Source of the DNA: Pseudomonadota bacterium
GTDB lineage: Bacteria > Pseudomonadota > Gammaproteobacteria > Burkholderiales > Rhodocyclaceae
Assembly: GCA_018241695.1 (NCBI GenBank)
Contig: JAFEDH010000008.1
Coordinates: 62,001-126,000 of the forward strand
Length of the DNA stretch: 64,000 nucleotides
Reading direction: 5' to 3'
In this document: piece by piece, positions 1 to 10,144 of the stretch
Position numbering within the stretch: position 1 is the first letter of the stretch
How the letters are laid out: each line of letters starts with the position of its first letter
Notes under the pieces: model-generated
Told to the model about the DNA's origin: nothing
Databases searched by the model: none
What the model saw: only the letters and a program-made list of their open reading frames with translations
Position numbers and translations under genes: made by a program

Positions 1-1
1 G

Positions 2-1170
<1,169 letters not shown>

Positions 1171-1174
<4 letters not shown>

Positions 1175-2217
1175 TCCGTATCGACGACCTTTGTCGCCAA
1201 TGGCAGTCCCTCGGTGCCCGGCCCGGCCATGTGGGGCGCATGCTGCGCGCCTGGATGCGGGCGCAGCCGCTCGAAGCCGGCCCGCGCCAGACCCAGAACA
1301 CGCTGCCCGCCGCCGTGCGTGAAGCCCTGCCGGCGCTCAACGCGGAGGTGGCGCGGCTGGCCCGTGTGGATTCCGAGCATCCCGGCGCCGATGGTTCCGC
1401 ACGCCTGCTGGTGAGCCTCGCCGACGGCCAGATGGTGGAGTCCGTGCTGCTGCCGCGCGAGGGCGTCTGCGTCTCCACCCAGGTCGGCTGCGCCGTGGGC
1501 TGCACCTTCTGCATGACCGGAAAAAGCGGCCTGCTGCGCCAGCTCGGCAGCGCCGAGATCGCCGCCCAGGTGGTGCTGGCCCGCGCCCGGCGGCCAGTGA
1601 AGAAGGTGGTGTTCATGGGCATGGGCGAGCCGGCCCACAATCTGGACAACGTGATGGAAGCCATCGAGCTGCTCGGCACCGCCGGCGGCATCGGCCACAA
1701 GAACCTGGTGTTCTCCACCGTGGGCGACCGGCGCGTGTTCGAACGCCTGCCGCAAGGCCCGGTGAAGCCGGCGCTGACGCTCTCGCTGCACACCACCCGG
1801 CATGAACTGCGGCGCCGGCTGTTGCCCAACGCCCCCGATCTGCGCCCGGAAACCCTGGTCGATCTGGCGGAGACCTACGCCCGCGCCACCGGCTATCCGG
1901 TCCAGTATCAATGGACCCTGATCGAGGGCGTGAACGACAGCGAGGCGGAGATGGACGCCATCGTCGCCCTGCTGCGCGGCAAATACGCGATGATGAACCT
2001 GATCCCCTTCAATGCCGTGCCCGGACTGGACTACCAGCGCCCCGCCCGGGCCCGGGCCGAGGCGCTGGCCCGCTACCTGCACCAGCGCGGGGTGCTGGCC
2101 AAGCTGCGCAACTCCGCCGGGCAGGATGTCGATGGCGGCTGCGGCCAGCTGCGCGCCCGCGCCCTGGGCGCACCGCGCGGCCGGCAGCGCATCATCCCGC
2201 TCGCCCCCGGCGCATAG
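1171..2217 (+). CDS. RlmN-like radical SAM RNA methyltransferase
   Basis: Predicted 348-residue radical SAM enzyme of the RlmN/Cfr family, which methylates C2 of an adenosine in 23S rRNA (and tRNA for RlmN). The cluster-binding motif CAVGCTFC gives the C-x3-C-x2-C spacing of this family. It is followed by [12 protein letters not shown] (the GEP motif), the segment STVGDRRVF, and [18 protein letters not shown]-terminal Cys in DVDGGCGQL fits the methyl-accepting cysteine of the family. The ATG was chosen because it overlaps the recQ stop by four bases and begins the homologous part. Length and motifs resemble the shorter RlmN-like paralogues, so the exact RNA target is unknown. Confidence 0.85.
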
Positions 2218-2265
2218 CCCGCTCCGTTCCCGATCTCACCGACTCCCACTTCTGGAGGAAATCCG

Positions 2266-3309
2266 ATGCCTGCCGATCCCGCCATGCCCGCCATCAACCG
2301 TCAGTGGCTGCTCGCCCGCCGCCCCGCCGGGATGGTCGGCACCGCCGATTTCGCCTGCCGCGAATCGCCCCTGCCCGTGCCCGATCTGGCCGCCGGCGAG
2401 ATTCTGGTGAAGACCCTGATGCTGAGCTTCGAGCCGGCCATGCGCGGCTGGATGGACGACAAGCCCAGCTACATGCCGCCCGTCGTTCTCGGCGAGCCGA
2501 TGCGCGCGGCGGGCATCGGCCAGGTGGTGCAATCGGCCAATCCGGCTTTCCCCGTGGGCAGCCTCGCCATGGGATTTCTCAACTGGCAGGAATACGCCGT
2601 CGCCAATCGCGCCGGCGAGATGCCGCCCATGCCGGTGCCCGCCGGCACGCCGCTCACCCTGCCGCTGGGCGCCTTCGGCGGCGCCAGCCTCACCGCCTAT
2701 TTCGGCCTGCTCGAAGTGGGCCGGCCCAAGGCGGGCGAAACCGTGGTGGTGTCCGGCGCGGCCGGCGCGGTGGGAAGCGTGGTGGCGCAGATCGCCAGAA
2801 TCCAGGGCTGCCGCGTGATCGGCATCGCCGGTGGCGCGGAGAAATGCGCCTGGCTCAGGGACACGTGCGGCCTCGATGGCGTGATCGATTACAAGCACGA
2901 AGACGTGGCGGCCCGCCTGGCGGAAATCTGCCCGATGGGCATCGACGTTTTCTTCGACAACGTCGGCGGCGACATTCTCGAAGCCGCCATCGAACAGATC
3001 GCCGACCATAGCCGCATCGTGCTGTGCGGCGCCATCGCCACCTACAACGATGCGCAAGCCCGCCCCGGCCCGCGCAACCTGATGAATCTGGTGACGCGCC
3101 GGGTGCGCATGGAAGGCTTCGTCATGGTCGATTACGTGCACCGCATCGCCGAGGCCCAGCCGCGTCTGGCCGAATGGGTGACGGCGGGCCGCATCCGCTG
3201 CCGCGAAGACGTGCAGGAAGGTTTCGAGAACATCCCGGCCACCTTCCTGCGCCTGTTCTCCGGCGCCAACCAGGGCAAGCAGCTGCTGAAGCTGGCCGAC
3301 CCGGCCTGA
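2266..3309 (+). CDS. NADP-dependent MDR-type oxidoreductase (CurA/LTB4DH-like)
   Basis: A 347-residue medium-chain dehydrogenase/reductase without the zinc-ligand pattern of alcohol dehydrogenases. The nucleotide-binding Rossmann motif is AAGAVGSVVAQIA near residue 165, and an N-terminal GroES-like domain precedes it. The segment MLSFEPAMRGWMDD is typical of the curcumin reductase/leukotriene B4 dehydrogenase subgroup, which reduces conjugated C=C bonds of enones using NADPH. The ATG follows a GGAGG sequence a few bases upstream. It is probably a stand-alone gene, followed by a GC-rich hairpin and a convergent LysR gene. The substrate cannot be predicted. Confidence 0.85.
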   Translation: MPADPAMPAINRQWLLARRPAGMVGTADFACRESPLPVPDLAAGEILVKTLMLSFEPAMRGWMDDKPSYMPPVVLGEPMRAAGIGQVVQSANPAFPVGSLAMGFLNWQEYAVANRAGEMPPMPVPAGTPLTLPLGAFGGASLTAYFGLLEVGRPKAGETVVVSGAAGAVGSVVAQIARIQGCRVIGIAGGAEKCAWLRDTCGLDGVIDYKHEDVAARLAEICPMGIDVFFDNVGGDILEAAIEQIADHSRIVLCGAIATYNDAQARPGPRNLMNLVTRRVRMEGFVMVDYVHRIAEAQPRLAEWVTAGRIRCREDVQEGFENIPATFLRLFSGANQGKQLLKLADPA

Positions 3310-3316
3310 GCGGCAG

Positions 3317-3346
3317 GGGGGCGGGCAGCGCCATTCCGGCGCCCCC
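3317..3346. terminator. GC-rich inverted repeat between convergent genes
   Basis: A 7-bp stem (GGGGGCG pairing with CGCCCCC) with a 16-base loop lies between the stops of the convergent oxidoreductase and LysR genes. No T-run follows on either strand, so this is only a weak terminator candidate. Confidence 0.3.
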
Positions 3347-3380
3347 ATCCAGCCCCGCCCCGCCCGCTATCCGCTACCCG

Positions 3381-4277
3381 CTATGCCCAGTAGCCGGGCA
3401 CGGCGTAGGCGGCTTTCAGATGGTCGATGAAAAGCCGCAATCGCAAGGGCATGCGGCCCTGGGGAAAAACGGCATGGATGCCCAGCGGCGGCGCGGCCCA
3501 GTCGGCCAGCACCGCCACCAGCCGCCCGGCGCGCAGATCGTCGCCCACCTCCCACAGCGAGCGCCAGGCCAGGCCGCGCCCGGCCAGCGCCCATTCATGC
3601 AGCACCGAGCCCTCGTTGCATTGCAGCCGGCCATTCACCTTCATCACCACCGGCGCGCCGGCGCGCTGCGGATCGTCGAAGCTCCAGCCCGGCTGCTGGG
3701 CCAGCGCGAGGCATTCGTGGGCGGAAAGATCCTCCGGTGTGGCGGGCACGCCGCACCGCGCCAGATACCCGGGGCTGCCCACCACCGCCCGGCGCATCTC
3801 GCCCAGCTTCACGGCCACCAGCCGCTCATCGCCCGGCGGGCCGATGCGCACGGCGCAATCCACGCCCTCGTTCACCAGATCCACCGAACGGTCGGAAAGA
3901 TCCAGATTCACCGTCACCTCGGGGTGTCCGTCCAGAAAAGCCATCACCTGCGGCGCCACATGGCGGCGGCCGAAGCCCGCCGGCGCGGAGATGCGCAGAT
4001 GGCCGCTGGCCTTGACCGCCCCCTGGCCCACGCCATCCTCGGCGGCGGCCAGATCGGCGAGGATGCGCTGGCAGTCCTCGAGAAAGGCGCTGCCCTCGGG
4101 CGTGAGGCTCAGGCGCCGCGTGGTGCGGATCAGCAGCCGGACGCCGAGCCGGGCCTCCAGCGCATCGAGGCGCCGGCCCATCACCGCCGGCGTCACGCCC
4201 TCGGCCCGGGCGGCGGCGCTGAGGCTGCCCCGATTCACCACGGAGACGAAGGCGTCGAGCTGGGTCAGCCGGTCCAT
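3381..4277 (-). CDS. LysR-family transcriptional regulator
   Basis: A 298-residue LysR-type regulator. The N-terminal winged helix-turn-helix (MDRLTQLDAFVSVVNRGSLS, then AAARAEGVTPAVMGRRLD) occupies residues 1-60, and a periplasmic-binding-like effector domain fills the rest. It belongs to the AaeR-like subgroup judging by the DGHPEVTVNLDLSDRSVDL region. The gene is divergent from malate synthase with about 150 bp between starts, the classic arrangement for a LysR protein controlling its neighbour. That it regulates aceB is inference from position only, and effector ligands are unknown. It is convergent with the upstream oxidoreductase. Confidence 0.9.
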   Translation of the reverse strand: MDRLTQLDAFVSVVNRGSLSAAARAEGVTPAVMGRRLDALEARLGVRLLIRTTRRLSLTPEGSAFLEDCQRILADLAAAEDGVGQGAVKASGHLRISAPAGFGRRHVAPQVMAFLDGHPEVTVNLDLSDRSVDLVNEGVDCAVRIGPPGDERLVAVKLGEMRRAVVGSPGYLARCGVPATPEDLSAHECLALAQQPGWSFDDPQRAGAPVVMKVNGRLQCNEGSVLHEWALAGRGLAWRSLWEVGDDLRAGRLVAVLADWAAPPLGIHAVFPQGRMPLRLRLFIDHLKAAYAVPGYWA

Positions 4278-4426
4278 CTTTTACTCCAGATACAAGATGG
4301 TTTGACTGTAACGGGAATTCACAGGCCCATCAACGGCCAATAGACTGAACCCGTCCAGAATTTCCCTCATCTTTGCCGTTTTCCTGCGCCTGCGGGAACA
4401 CGGCGATCCTTCTTCAGGAGCCTTCC

Positions 4427-6025
4427 ATGACCCTCATCCTGCCCGCCGGCATACAGATCAACGCCCCCCTGCAACCGGGTTTCGAGCGCATCCTCACGCC
4501 CGAAGCGATGGCCTTCGTCGCCCGCCTGCACCGGGCCTTCGAGCCGCGCCGCCAGGAACTCCTGAAGAAACGCGGCGAGCGTCAGGCGCGCATCGATGCC
4601 GGCGAGATGCCCGGCTTCCTGCCCGAGACCCAACACGTGCGCGAAGGCGACTGGAAGATCGCGCCGCTGCCGCGCGCGCTGGAATGCCGCCGTGTCGAGA
4701 TCACCGGCCCGGTCGAGCGCAAGATGATCATCAACGCCTTCAACTCCGGCGCCGACAGCTACATGGCCGATTTCGAGGATTCCAACAGCCCGAAGTGGAG
4801 CAACCAGATCCAGGGCCAGATCAACCTGCACGACGCCATCCGCCGCACCATCAGCCATACCAACGAGGCGGGCAAGACCTACCGCCTCAACGACACCATC
4901 GCCACCCTGCAGATTCGCCCGCGCGGCTGGCATCTGGACGAAAAGCACGTGACCGTCGACGGCCAGCGCGTCTCCGGCGGCCTCTTCGATTTCGCGCTGG
5001 TCTTTTTTCACAACGCGAAGGAGCAGGTGGCGCGCGGCGCCGGGCCTTTCTTCTACCTGCCGAAGATGGAAAGCCATCTCGAAGCGCGCCTGTGGAACGA
5101 CATCTTCTGCATGGCGCAGGACCACCTCGGCCTGCCCCGCGGCACCATCAAGGCCACCGTGCTGATCGAAACCGTCCTCGCCACCTTCGAGCTGGAAGAA
5201 ATCCTCTACGAACTGCGCGAGCACAGCGCCGGCCTCAACGCCGGACGCTGGGACTACATCTTCAGCTGCATCAAGAAATTCAGGAAGATTCCCGGCTTCT
5301 GCCTCGCCGAGCGCGGCAGGATCACCATGGAAGTGCCCTTCATGCGCAGCTACGCCCTGGCCCTGGTGCAGGCCTGCCACAAGCGCGGCGCGCCCGCCAT
5401 GGGCGGCATGAGCGCGCTGATTCCGATCAAGCACGATCCCGCCGCCAACGAAAAGGCGCTGGCCGGCATCCGCCACGACAAGACCCGCGACGCCAGCGAC
5501 GGCTTCGATGGCGGCTGGGTGGCCCACCCCGGCCTGGTCGGCATCGCCATGGAAGAGTTCGTCAAGGTGCTGGGCGACCAGCCCAACCAGTGGCACAAGC
5601 AGGTGGCGGGCAGCTACGGCCCCAGGGACTGGCTCGACTTCCAGCCCGAACAGCCGATCACCGAAACCGGCCTGCGCAACAACATCAATGTCGGCATCCA
5701 TTACCTCGGCAGCTGGCTCGCCGGCAACGGCTGCGTGCCCATCCACAACCTGATGGAAGACGCCGCCACCGCCGAAATTTCCCGCTCCCAGGTGTGGCAG
5801 TGGGTGGTGAGCCCCAAGGGCAGCCTCGACGATGGCCGCAAGGTCAGCGCCGACATGGTGCGCGCCATGATCGCGGAAGAACTCGCCCGGGTGCAGGCCA
5901 CCGTCCGCGCGGCGGGCGAGGACACCGCCACCTACGAGCAGGCGGCGGTGATCTTCGACAGGATGAGCCTGACGCCGGAGTATCCGGAATTCCTCACCCT
6001 GCCGCTGTACGAGGCGATGGAATAG
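4427..6025 (+). CDS. aceB: Malate synthase A
   Basis: Predicted 532-residue malate synthase, condensing glyoxylate and acetyl-CoA to malate in the glyoxylate cycle. The family signature is present as REHSAGLNAGRWDYIFS near residue 265, and VLIETVLATFELEEILYELR precedes it. The C-terminal region contains MEDAATAEISRSQVWQW, typical of form A. Length matches the usual 530-540 residues. The start ATG is preceded by a good ribosome-binding sequence (CAGGAG, six bases away); an earlier in-frame ATG lacks one. No isocitrate lyase gene is in the window. The divergent LysR gene may regulate it. Confidence 0.95.
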   Translation: MTLILPAGIQINAPLQPGFERILTPEAMAFVARLHRAFEPRRQELLKKRGERQARIDAGEMPGFLPETQHVREGDWKIAPLPRALECRRVEITGPVERKMIINAFNSGADSYMADFEDSNSPKWSNQIQGQINLHDAIRRTISHTNEAGKTYRLNDTIATLQIRPRGWHLDEKHVTVDGQRVSGGLFDFALVFFHNAKEQVARGAGPFFYLPKMESHLEARLWNDIFCMAQDHLGLPRGTIKATVLIETVLATFELEEILYELREHSAGLNAGRWDYIFSCIKKFRKIPGFCLAERGRITMEVPFMRSYALALVQACHKRGAPAMGGMSALIPIKHDPAANEKALAGIRHDKTRDASDGFDGGWVAHPGLVGIAMEEFVKVLGDQPNQWHKQVAGSYGPRDWLDFQPEQPITETGLRNNINVGIHYLGSWLAGNGCVPIHNLMEDAATAEISRSQVWQWVVSPKGSLDDGRKVSADMVRAMIAEELARVQATVRAAGEDTATYEQAAVIFDRMSLTPEYPEFLTLPLYEAME

Positions 6026-6034
6026 GCCGCCGCA

Positions 6035-6058
6035 GCGCCCGTCCGCTGTGGCGGGCGC
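6035..6058. terminator. Possible hairpin after aceB
   Basis: Inverted repeat GCGCCCG / CGGGCGC with a 10-base loop lies just after the aceB stop and before the 3' end of the convergent methyltransferase gene. There is no T-run, so terminator function is uncertain. Confidence 0.3.
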
Positions 6059-6114
6059 AGCACCCTGCAGCGCGGTTCACCGCACGACACTACACCGCGC
6101 CACACCGCGCCGCT

Positions 6115-8970
6115 TCACTGCACCCGGATCACCTTCATCACCTCGTCGCCGAGGTGATTGATCACCTTCACCGCGATGCGGCCGGATTTCGGTTTGTTGA
6201 ATGGTCTTGAGGTGTCGCTGTTGAGCGTTGCCCAGGCTTCGGCATCGATTTCGGCGCGCAAAGTGGTTTTCAAGGCGCTGTAGGGATCGTTGGCGCCGAG
6301 GAAGTAGGCGTGGCGGACGAAGAAGCTTTCCTCGTTGTAGTCGGTATCGATGAACCAGCAGGCGATGCCGTCGGCGCCGTCGCTGACCACTTCGCCGGTC
6401 TGCGGCTTGAACACGTCGACGCCATTCACCTTTACGCGCAGCAGTTCGCCGGATGGATCGCCTTCCTGAATCAGTGTGATGTCCGGCTCGCCGAAGATCA
6501 CGAACAGGTTGCCCTTGCCGGTGTTCTTGAGGTCTTCGGCCATGTGCAGGTCGGCGTTCATGCGCGCCTTGAGCACCGGCAGCTTGCCGAGTTTGGCGAA
6601 CTCGGTGGTGTGCGCCTCGAAGTTGAAGGCGCAGGCGATCAGCACGTCGAAGCCGGCGTCGGCCGCCTCACGCGCCGCCTCGACCAGATCGGCGCGCTGC
6701 ACGGTGCCGAACTCGGGGCCGATGAAGATGGCGGCGCGCTTCTCCTCGCCCTCGCCTTCAAGATAGCGACCCTCGGCGCAGACCAGATCGCCCGGCCAGA
6801 GTGCCAAGGAGGTAAAGGCAATGCGGTCTGCCTTGTGCGCCTGCTGCACGCCGGCGGTCTTCAGGTTTTCCAGGATCATCTGCGGGAAGGACTGCTTGGC
6901 CGCATAGTCCGCGCCCGGATCGCGCAGGCCGTCGATCAGCTCGTCGTTTTCATCCACGCCGAGCATGCGGTGCGGCGAGAGGCTCTCGACGGTGAAGGGG
7001 CCGGCCACGCGCACCGCCTTCCTGTTTTCATAAGGCTTGTCGTAGAGATATTCGAACTCGGCCTTGGCGGCAATCGAGGCGTCGATTTCCTTTTGCCGTG
7101 CGATGCGCGCCTGCCACCATTCGGCGTGGAGCTGCCTCGCCTTTTCCGGCCATTTGGCCGAAGCGGTGTCCGATGCCTCGCGCGGAATCTCCCATTCCTG
7201 CCAGGTCTGCTTCAGCGCCGCATTCAGTTGCACGCGCAGCGGTTCCAGCTTCGCTTGCCACTCTTCCCAGATCACGTCGATCTCGGCGTTGTTGGCGATG
7301 GATTTCAGCGTGATGTGCGGTACCCGCTCATAGACGAAGCCGTGGCGGATGTTGCCGTGGGTCGGCTGAGAACTGGGCGCCGTGCGCGTGACCTCGGCTT
7401 CCTTGATCTGGCCCTCGCGCGAATCGGCGAGCAGATAGAAGGGATAGCGCGCCCCCATGATGCGGGCGCGGGCCAGCGCCAGCGCGACGCGCGAGGTGTC
7501 GAGAGTGATCCAGCGGCGGCCCCATTGTTCGGCGACCGTGGCGGTGGTGCCGGAACCGCAGGTGGGGTCGAGGACGAGGTCGCCGGGGTCGGTAGACATG
7601 AGGATGCAGCGCTGAATGACCTTCGTTCCAGTCTGAACAACGTAGACCTTCTGATCCGTAAAACTACCCGTCCCCGTGTCATTCCAAACATTGGTGATTG
7701 GTATGGAGGGGTAATCGCTAAGCATTCGGATGTATTGAATGCTTGCCGCGGAGGTAGGGAACAGTCGGTCAGATTTCGCCAAGCGATTCAGACCGGTTAT
7801 ATCCGTTGCGAATGTTCGTTTGCCTGGCGAGTAGTCCTTTCCTCGAAACACGTAGGATTGAACATCAGCATCGCGTGCCGGTCGTGCGCTCGTAATATTG
7901 TCCGGTCGAAACACTTGCGCTCCGGCCGAGATAAGCGCTTCGCCATCTCGCTCGGCGTCGGTCATGCGGCGATAACTTCCGTCTGGAAACTTGAGCAAAC
8001 TATATAGTGCGCTTGTGGTCGCAGCTTCGCCTTTCTCGAGTACCAACGATCTGTACTTGAAGTTTCCAGGCGAACGGACATACCAGAGCAGATAGTTCAC
8101 AGCTTCGGAAAGACCATCACCGCCCCGACCAGTTGTTGTGCGGAAGGCAATTTGCGCCGCTTTGGCTTCTTCCCCAAACACCTCATCCATCACCGCCCGC
8201 ACCCGATGCACGTTCTCATCCCCGATCTGCACAAAGATCGACCCCGAATCGGTCAGTAGATCGCGCGCCACCGTCAGCCGGTCGCGCAGGTAGGTGAGGT
8301 AGGAGTGGATGCCGTCGCGCCAGGTGTCGCGGAACGCCTTGACCTGTTCCGGCTCGCGGGTGATGTGGTCGGCCTTGCCGTCCTTGACGTCGCGGCTGGT
8401 GGTCGACCACTGGAAGTTGCTGTTGAATCTGATGCCGTAGGGCGGGTCGAAGTAGATGCACTGCACCTTGCCGCGCAGGCCCTCGCGTTCGGCGAGACTG
8501 GCCATGACTTGCAGGCTGTCGCCGAGGATCATGCGGTTGGTCCAGTTCTGCTCGTGCTGGTAGAACTCGGTCTTGTCGGCGTCCTTGGGAATGCCGTTGA
8601 AGTCAGTGAACAGATCGGCAGTGATCTGGCCTTGCGCGTGCTCGCGCTCTCTCGATTCGCGCAGCAGCTCGTCGATCAGCGCCTTGGGGTGCACCTTTTC
8701 CTGGATGTAGAGCGGCGGCGCGTGCACGACGAGGTCGCTCCAGTCCTGCCCGTCCTTGCCGCGCCAGACCAGTTGCGGGTCGAGGTCGCGGTTCCTGGAC
8801 GATGTTTCCGCAGACAGCGCGGAAACATCGGGGCGCGGGTAGCGCACCTGTTTGGGGTTTTTCTGCGCCTCGTCCAGCACCGACTGGTATTCGGCGGTGG
8901 GGATGTTCTTGCGGCGGGCCGAGTCGTGCCGGATGGCGTCGACGCTTTTGGTGGTGGGTGGTTTGGCCAT
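6115..8970 (-). CDS. Mod-like site-specific DNA (adenine) methyltransferase
   Basis: A 951-residue N6-adenine/N4-cytosine-type DNA methyltransferase, the modification part of a type III-like restriction system. The catalytic motif DPPYG is at residues 175-179. The AdoMet motif I (LDPTCGSGTTATVAEQWG) comes after it, giving the beta-class order with the target-recognition domain between them. The long C-terminal part, from about residue 560, is typical of large Mod-like enzymes. It is the last gene of a minus-strand operon res-fic-mod, and its start lies four bases after the fic stop. The target-recognition stretch (about 7620-8180) is visibly richer in A and T than the rest, consistent with domain exchange. 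The recognition sequence cannot be predicted. Confidence 0.9.
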   Translation of the reverse strand: MAKPPTTKSVDAIRHDSARRKNIPTAEYQSVLDEAQKNPKQVRYPRPDVSALSAETSSRNRDLDPQLVWRGKDGQDWSDLVVHAPPLYIQEKVHPKALIDELLRESREREHAQGQITADLFTDFNGIPKDADKTEFYQHEQNWTNRMILGDSLQVMASLAEREGLRGKVQCIYFDPPYGIRFNSNFQWSTTSRDVKDGKADHITREPEQVKAFRDTWRDGIHSYLTYLRDRLTVARDLLTDSGSIFVQIGDENVHRVRAVMDEVFGEEAKAAQIAFRTTTGRGGDGLSEAVNYLLWYVRSPGNFKYRSLVLEKGEAATTSALYSLLKFPDGSYRRMTDAERDGEALISAGAQVFRPDNITSARPARDADVQSYVFRGKDYSPGKRTFATDITGLNRLAKSDRLFPTSAASIQYIRMLSDYPSIPITNVWNDTGTGSFTDQKVYVVQTGTKVIQRCILMSTDPGDLVLDPTCGSGTTATVAEQWGRRWITLDTSRVALALARARIMGARYPFYLLADSREGQIKEAEVTRTAPSSQPTHGNIRHGFVYERVPHITLKSIANNAEIDVIWEEWQAKLEPLRVQLNAALKQTWQEWEIPREASDTASAKWPEKARQLHAEWWQARIARQKEIDASIAAKAEFEYLYDKPYENRKAVRVAGPFTVESLSPHRMLGVDENDELIDGLRDPGADYAAKQSFPQMILENLKTAGVQQAHKADRIAFTSLALWPGDLVCAEGRYLEGEGEEKRAAIFIGPEFGTVQRADLVEAAREAADAGFDVLIACAFNFEAHTTEFAKLGKLPVLKARMNADLHMAEDLKNTGKGNLFVIFGEPDITLIQEGDPSGELLRVKVNGVDVFKPQTGEVVSDGADGIACWFIDTDYNEESFFVRHAYFLGANDPYSALKTTLRAEIDAEAWATLNSDTSRPFNKPKSGRIAVKVINHLGDEVMKVIRVQ

Positions 8971-8974
8971 GGGG

Positions 8975-10063
8975 TTATTCCTGCTCCGCCGACAAGGCTT
9001 CGCCGGTGAGGATGCGGTAGAGCGGCAGGTTGATGTAGTAGTTGCTGCGGCCGACCTTGCGCTTGTGCAGGAAGCCGGTTTTGGTCAGTGCTTCGAGATA
9101 CTTGGTGGCGGTCAGGCGCGACACCTTGAGGTCGTGCTGGATGAATTCGATCTTGGTGTATGGGTAGGAAAACAGGTTGTTGACCAGATCCTGGCTGTAA
9201 AAACGATGTCCGGCCCGGATGCGGTGCTTGTAGTCCATGAGCAGCACCTTGATGGCCTGGATGGTGGCAATGCCTTCGGCGGCGGTGTGCTCGACTGCCG
9301 TGAGCATGTAGCGCACCCAGTCTTCCCAGGCATCGTTGTCGCGGACTTCCTGCAACAGGCGGTAGTAGTCGGCCTTGGTGCGCACGATATGGCGGCTCAG
9401 ATACAGCACCGGAATATCGAGCAGGCCCTGTTTGACCAGATAGAGCACATTGATGATGCGGCCGGTGCGGCCATTGCCGTCGTAGAAAGGGTGAATGCTC
9501 TCGAACTGGTGATGGATGAGGGCCATCTTGACCAGCGGATCGGCGTCGAACAGGGCATCGTCGTTGATGAAGCGTTCGATGTCGGCCATCAGCTTCTCCA
9601 CCACCGCGGCGTCCTGCGGCGGGGTGTGGACGACACGGCCGCCCTCACCCTTGAGCACGGTGCCGGGCAGCCTGCGAAAACCGGCACGGTTGCGTTCCAG
9701 CTCGGCCTGGATTTGCAGGATGTGGTTGTTGGTAAGCAGACCGCTATCGAGCACCGCTTCGAAACCTGTCCGCAGCGCCTGGCGATAGTGGGCGACTTCC
9801 TTGGCGGCGGCACTGCCGGCCACATCGGGGAAGGCGGCCTCGCGGAACAGTTCGTCGTGGGTGGTGACGATGTTCTCGATTGCGGAACTGTCTTTGGCTT
9901 CCTGAAGGCCCAGCGTACTGATCAGGATGCCCTGGTTCGGCATTGAGGCGGCGACTCCCTTGAGCTCGGCCAGCCTGCGGCTGGCCGCATTGAGCTGCTT
10001 GAGGATGTCGGGCCGGTCGAAGCGTTCCGGCCGCAGGGCGGTCAGAGGCAGGATTTCAGCCAT
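8975..10063 (-). CDS. Fic-domain protein (predicted AMPylator, class II)
   Basis: A 362-residue Fic/DOC protein. The catalytic loop HPFYDGNGRTGR starts at His191 and is complete, so NMP transfer (usually AMPylation of a hydroxyl side chain) is predicted. An N-terminal inhibitory motif, S59-x3-E63-N64, matches the class II arrangement in which a glutamate blocks the ATP site. The C-terminus is a winged-helix-like segment (FIQHDLKVSRLTATKYLEAL) followed by a short DNA-binding-style tail. It lies between the res and mod genes of a restriction system, 4 bp before mod and 81 bp after res, which suggests a role in controlling that system. The target is unknown. Confidence 0.92.
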   Translation of the reverse strand: MAEILPLTALRPERFDRPDILKQLNAASRRLAELKGVAASMPNQGILISTLGLQEAKDSSAIENIVTTHDELFREAAFPDVAGSAAAKEVAHYRQALRTGFEAVLDSGLLTNNHILQIQAELERNRAGFRRLPGTVLKGEGGRVVHTPPQDAAVVEKLMADIERFINDDALFDADPLVKMALIHHQFESIHPFYDGNGRTGRIINVLYLVKQGLLDIPVLYLSRHIVRTKADYYRLLQEVRDNDAWEDWVRYMLTAVEHTAAEGIATIQAIKVLLMDYKHRIRAGHRFYSQDLVNNLFSYPYTKIEFIQHDLKVSRLTATKYLEALTKTGFLHKRKVGRSNYYINLPLYRILTGEALSAEQE

Positions 10064-10144
10064 TTCTTTACATGTCCCGGTTTAAATGTATAGAAAATGG
10101 CTGTTTTATATACGCGATATGCGGATATGTAAAGAATTCGGAGC

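Noticed and set aside
3317..3346. Strong bidirectional terminator
   Set aside because: The stem is good but no T-run exists on either strand; kept only as a weak candidate.
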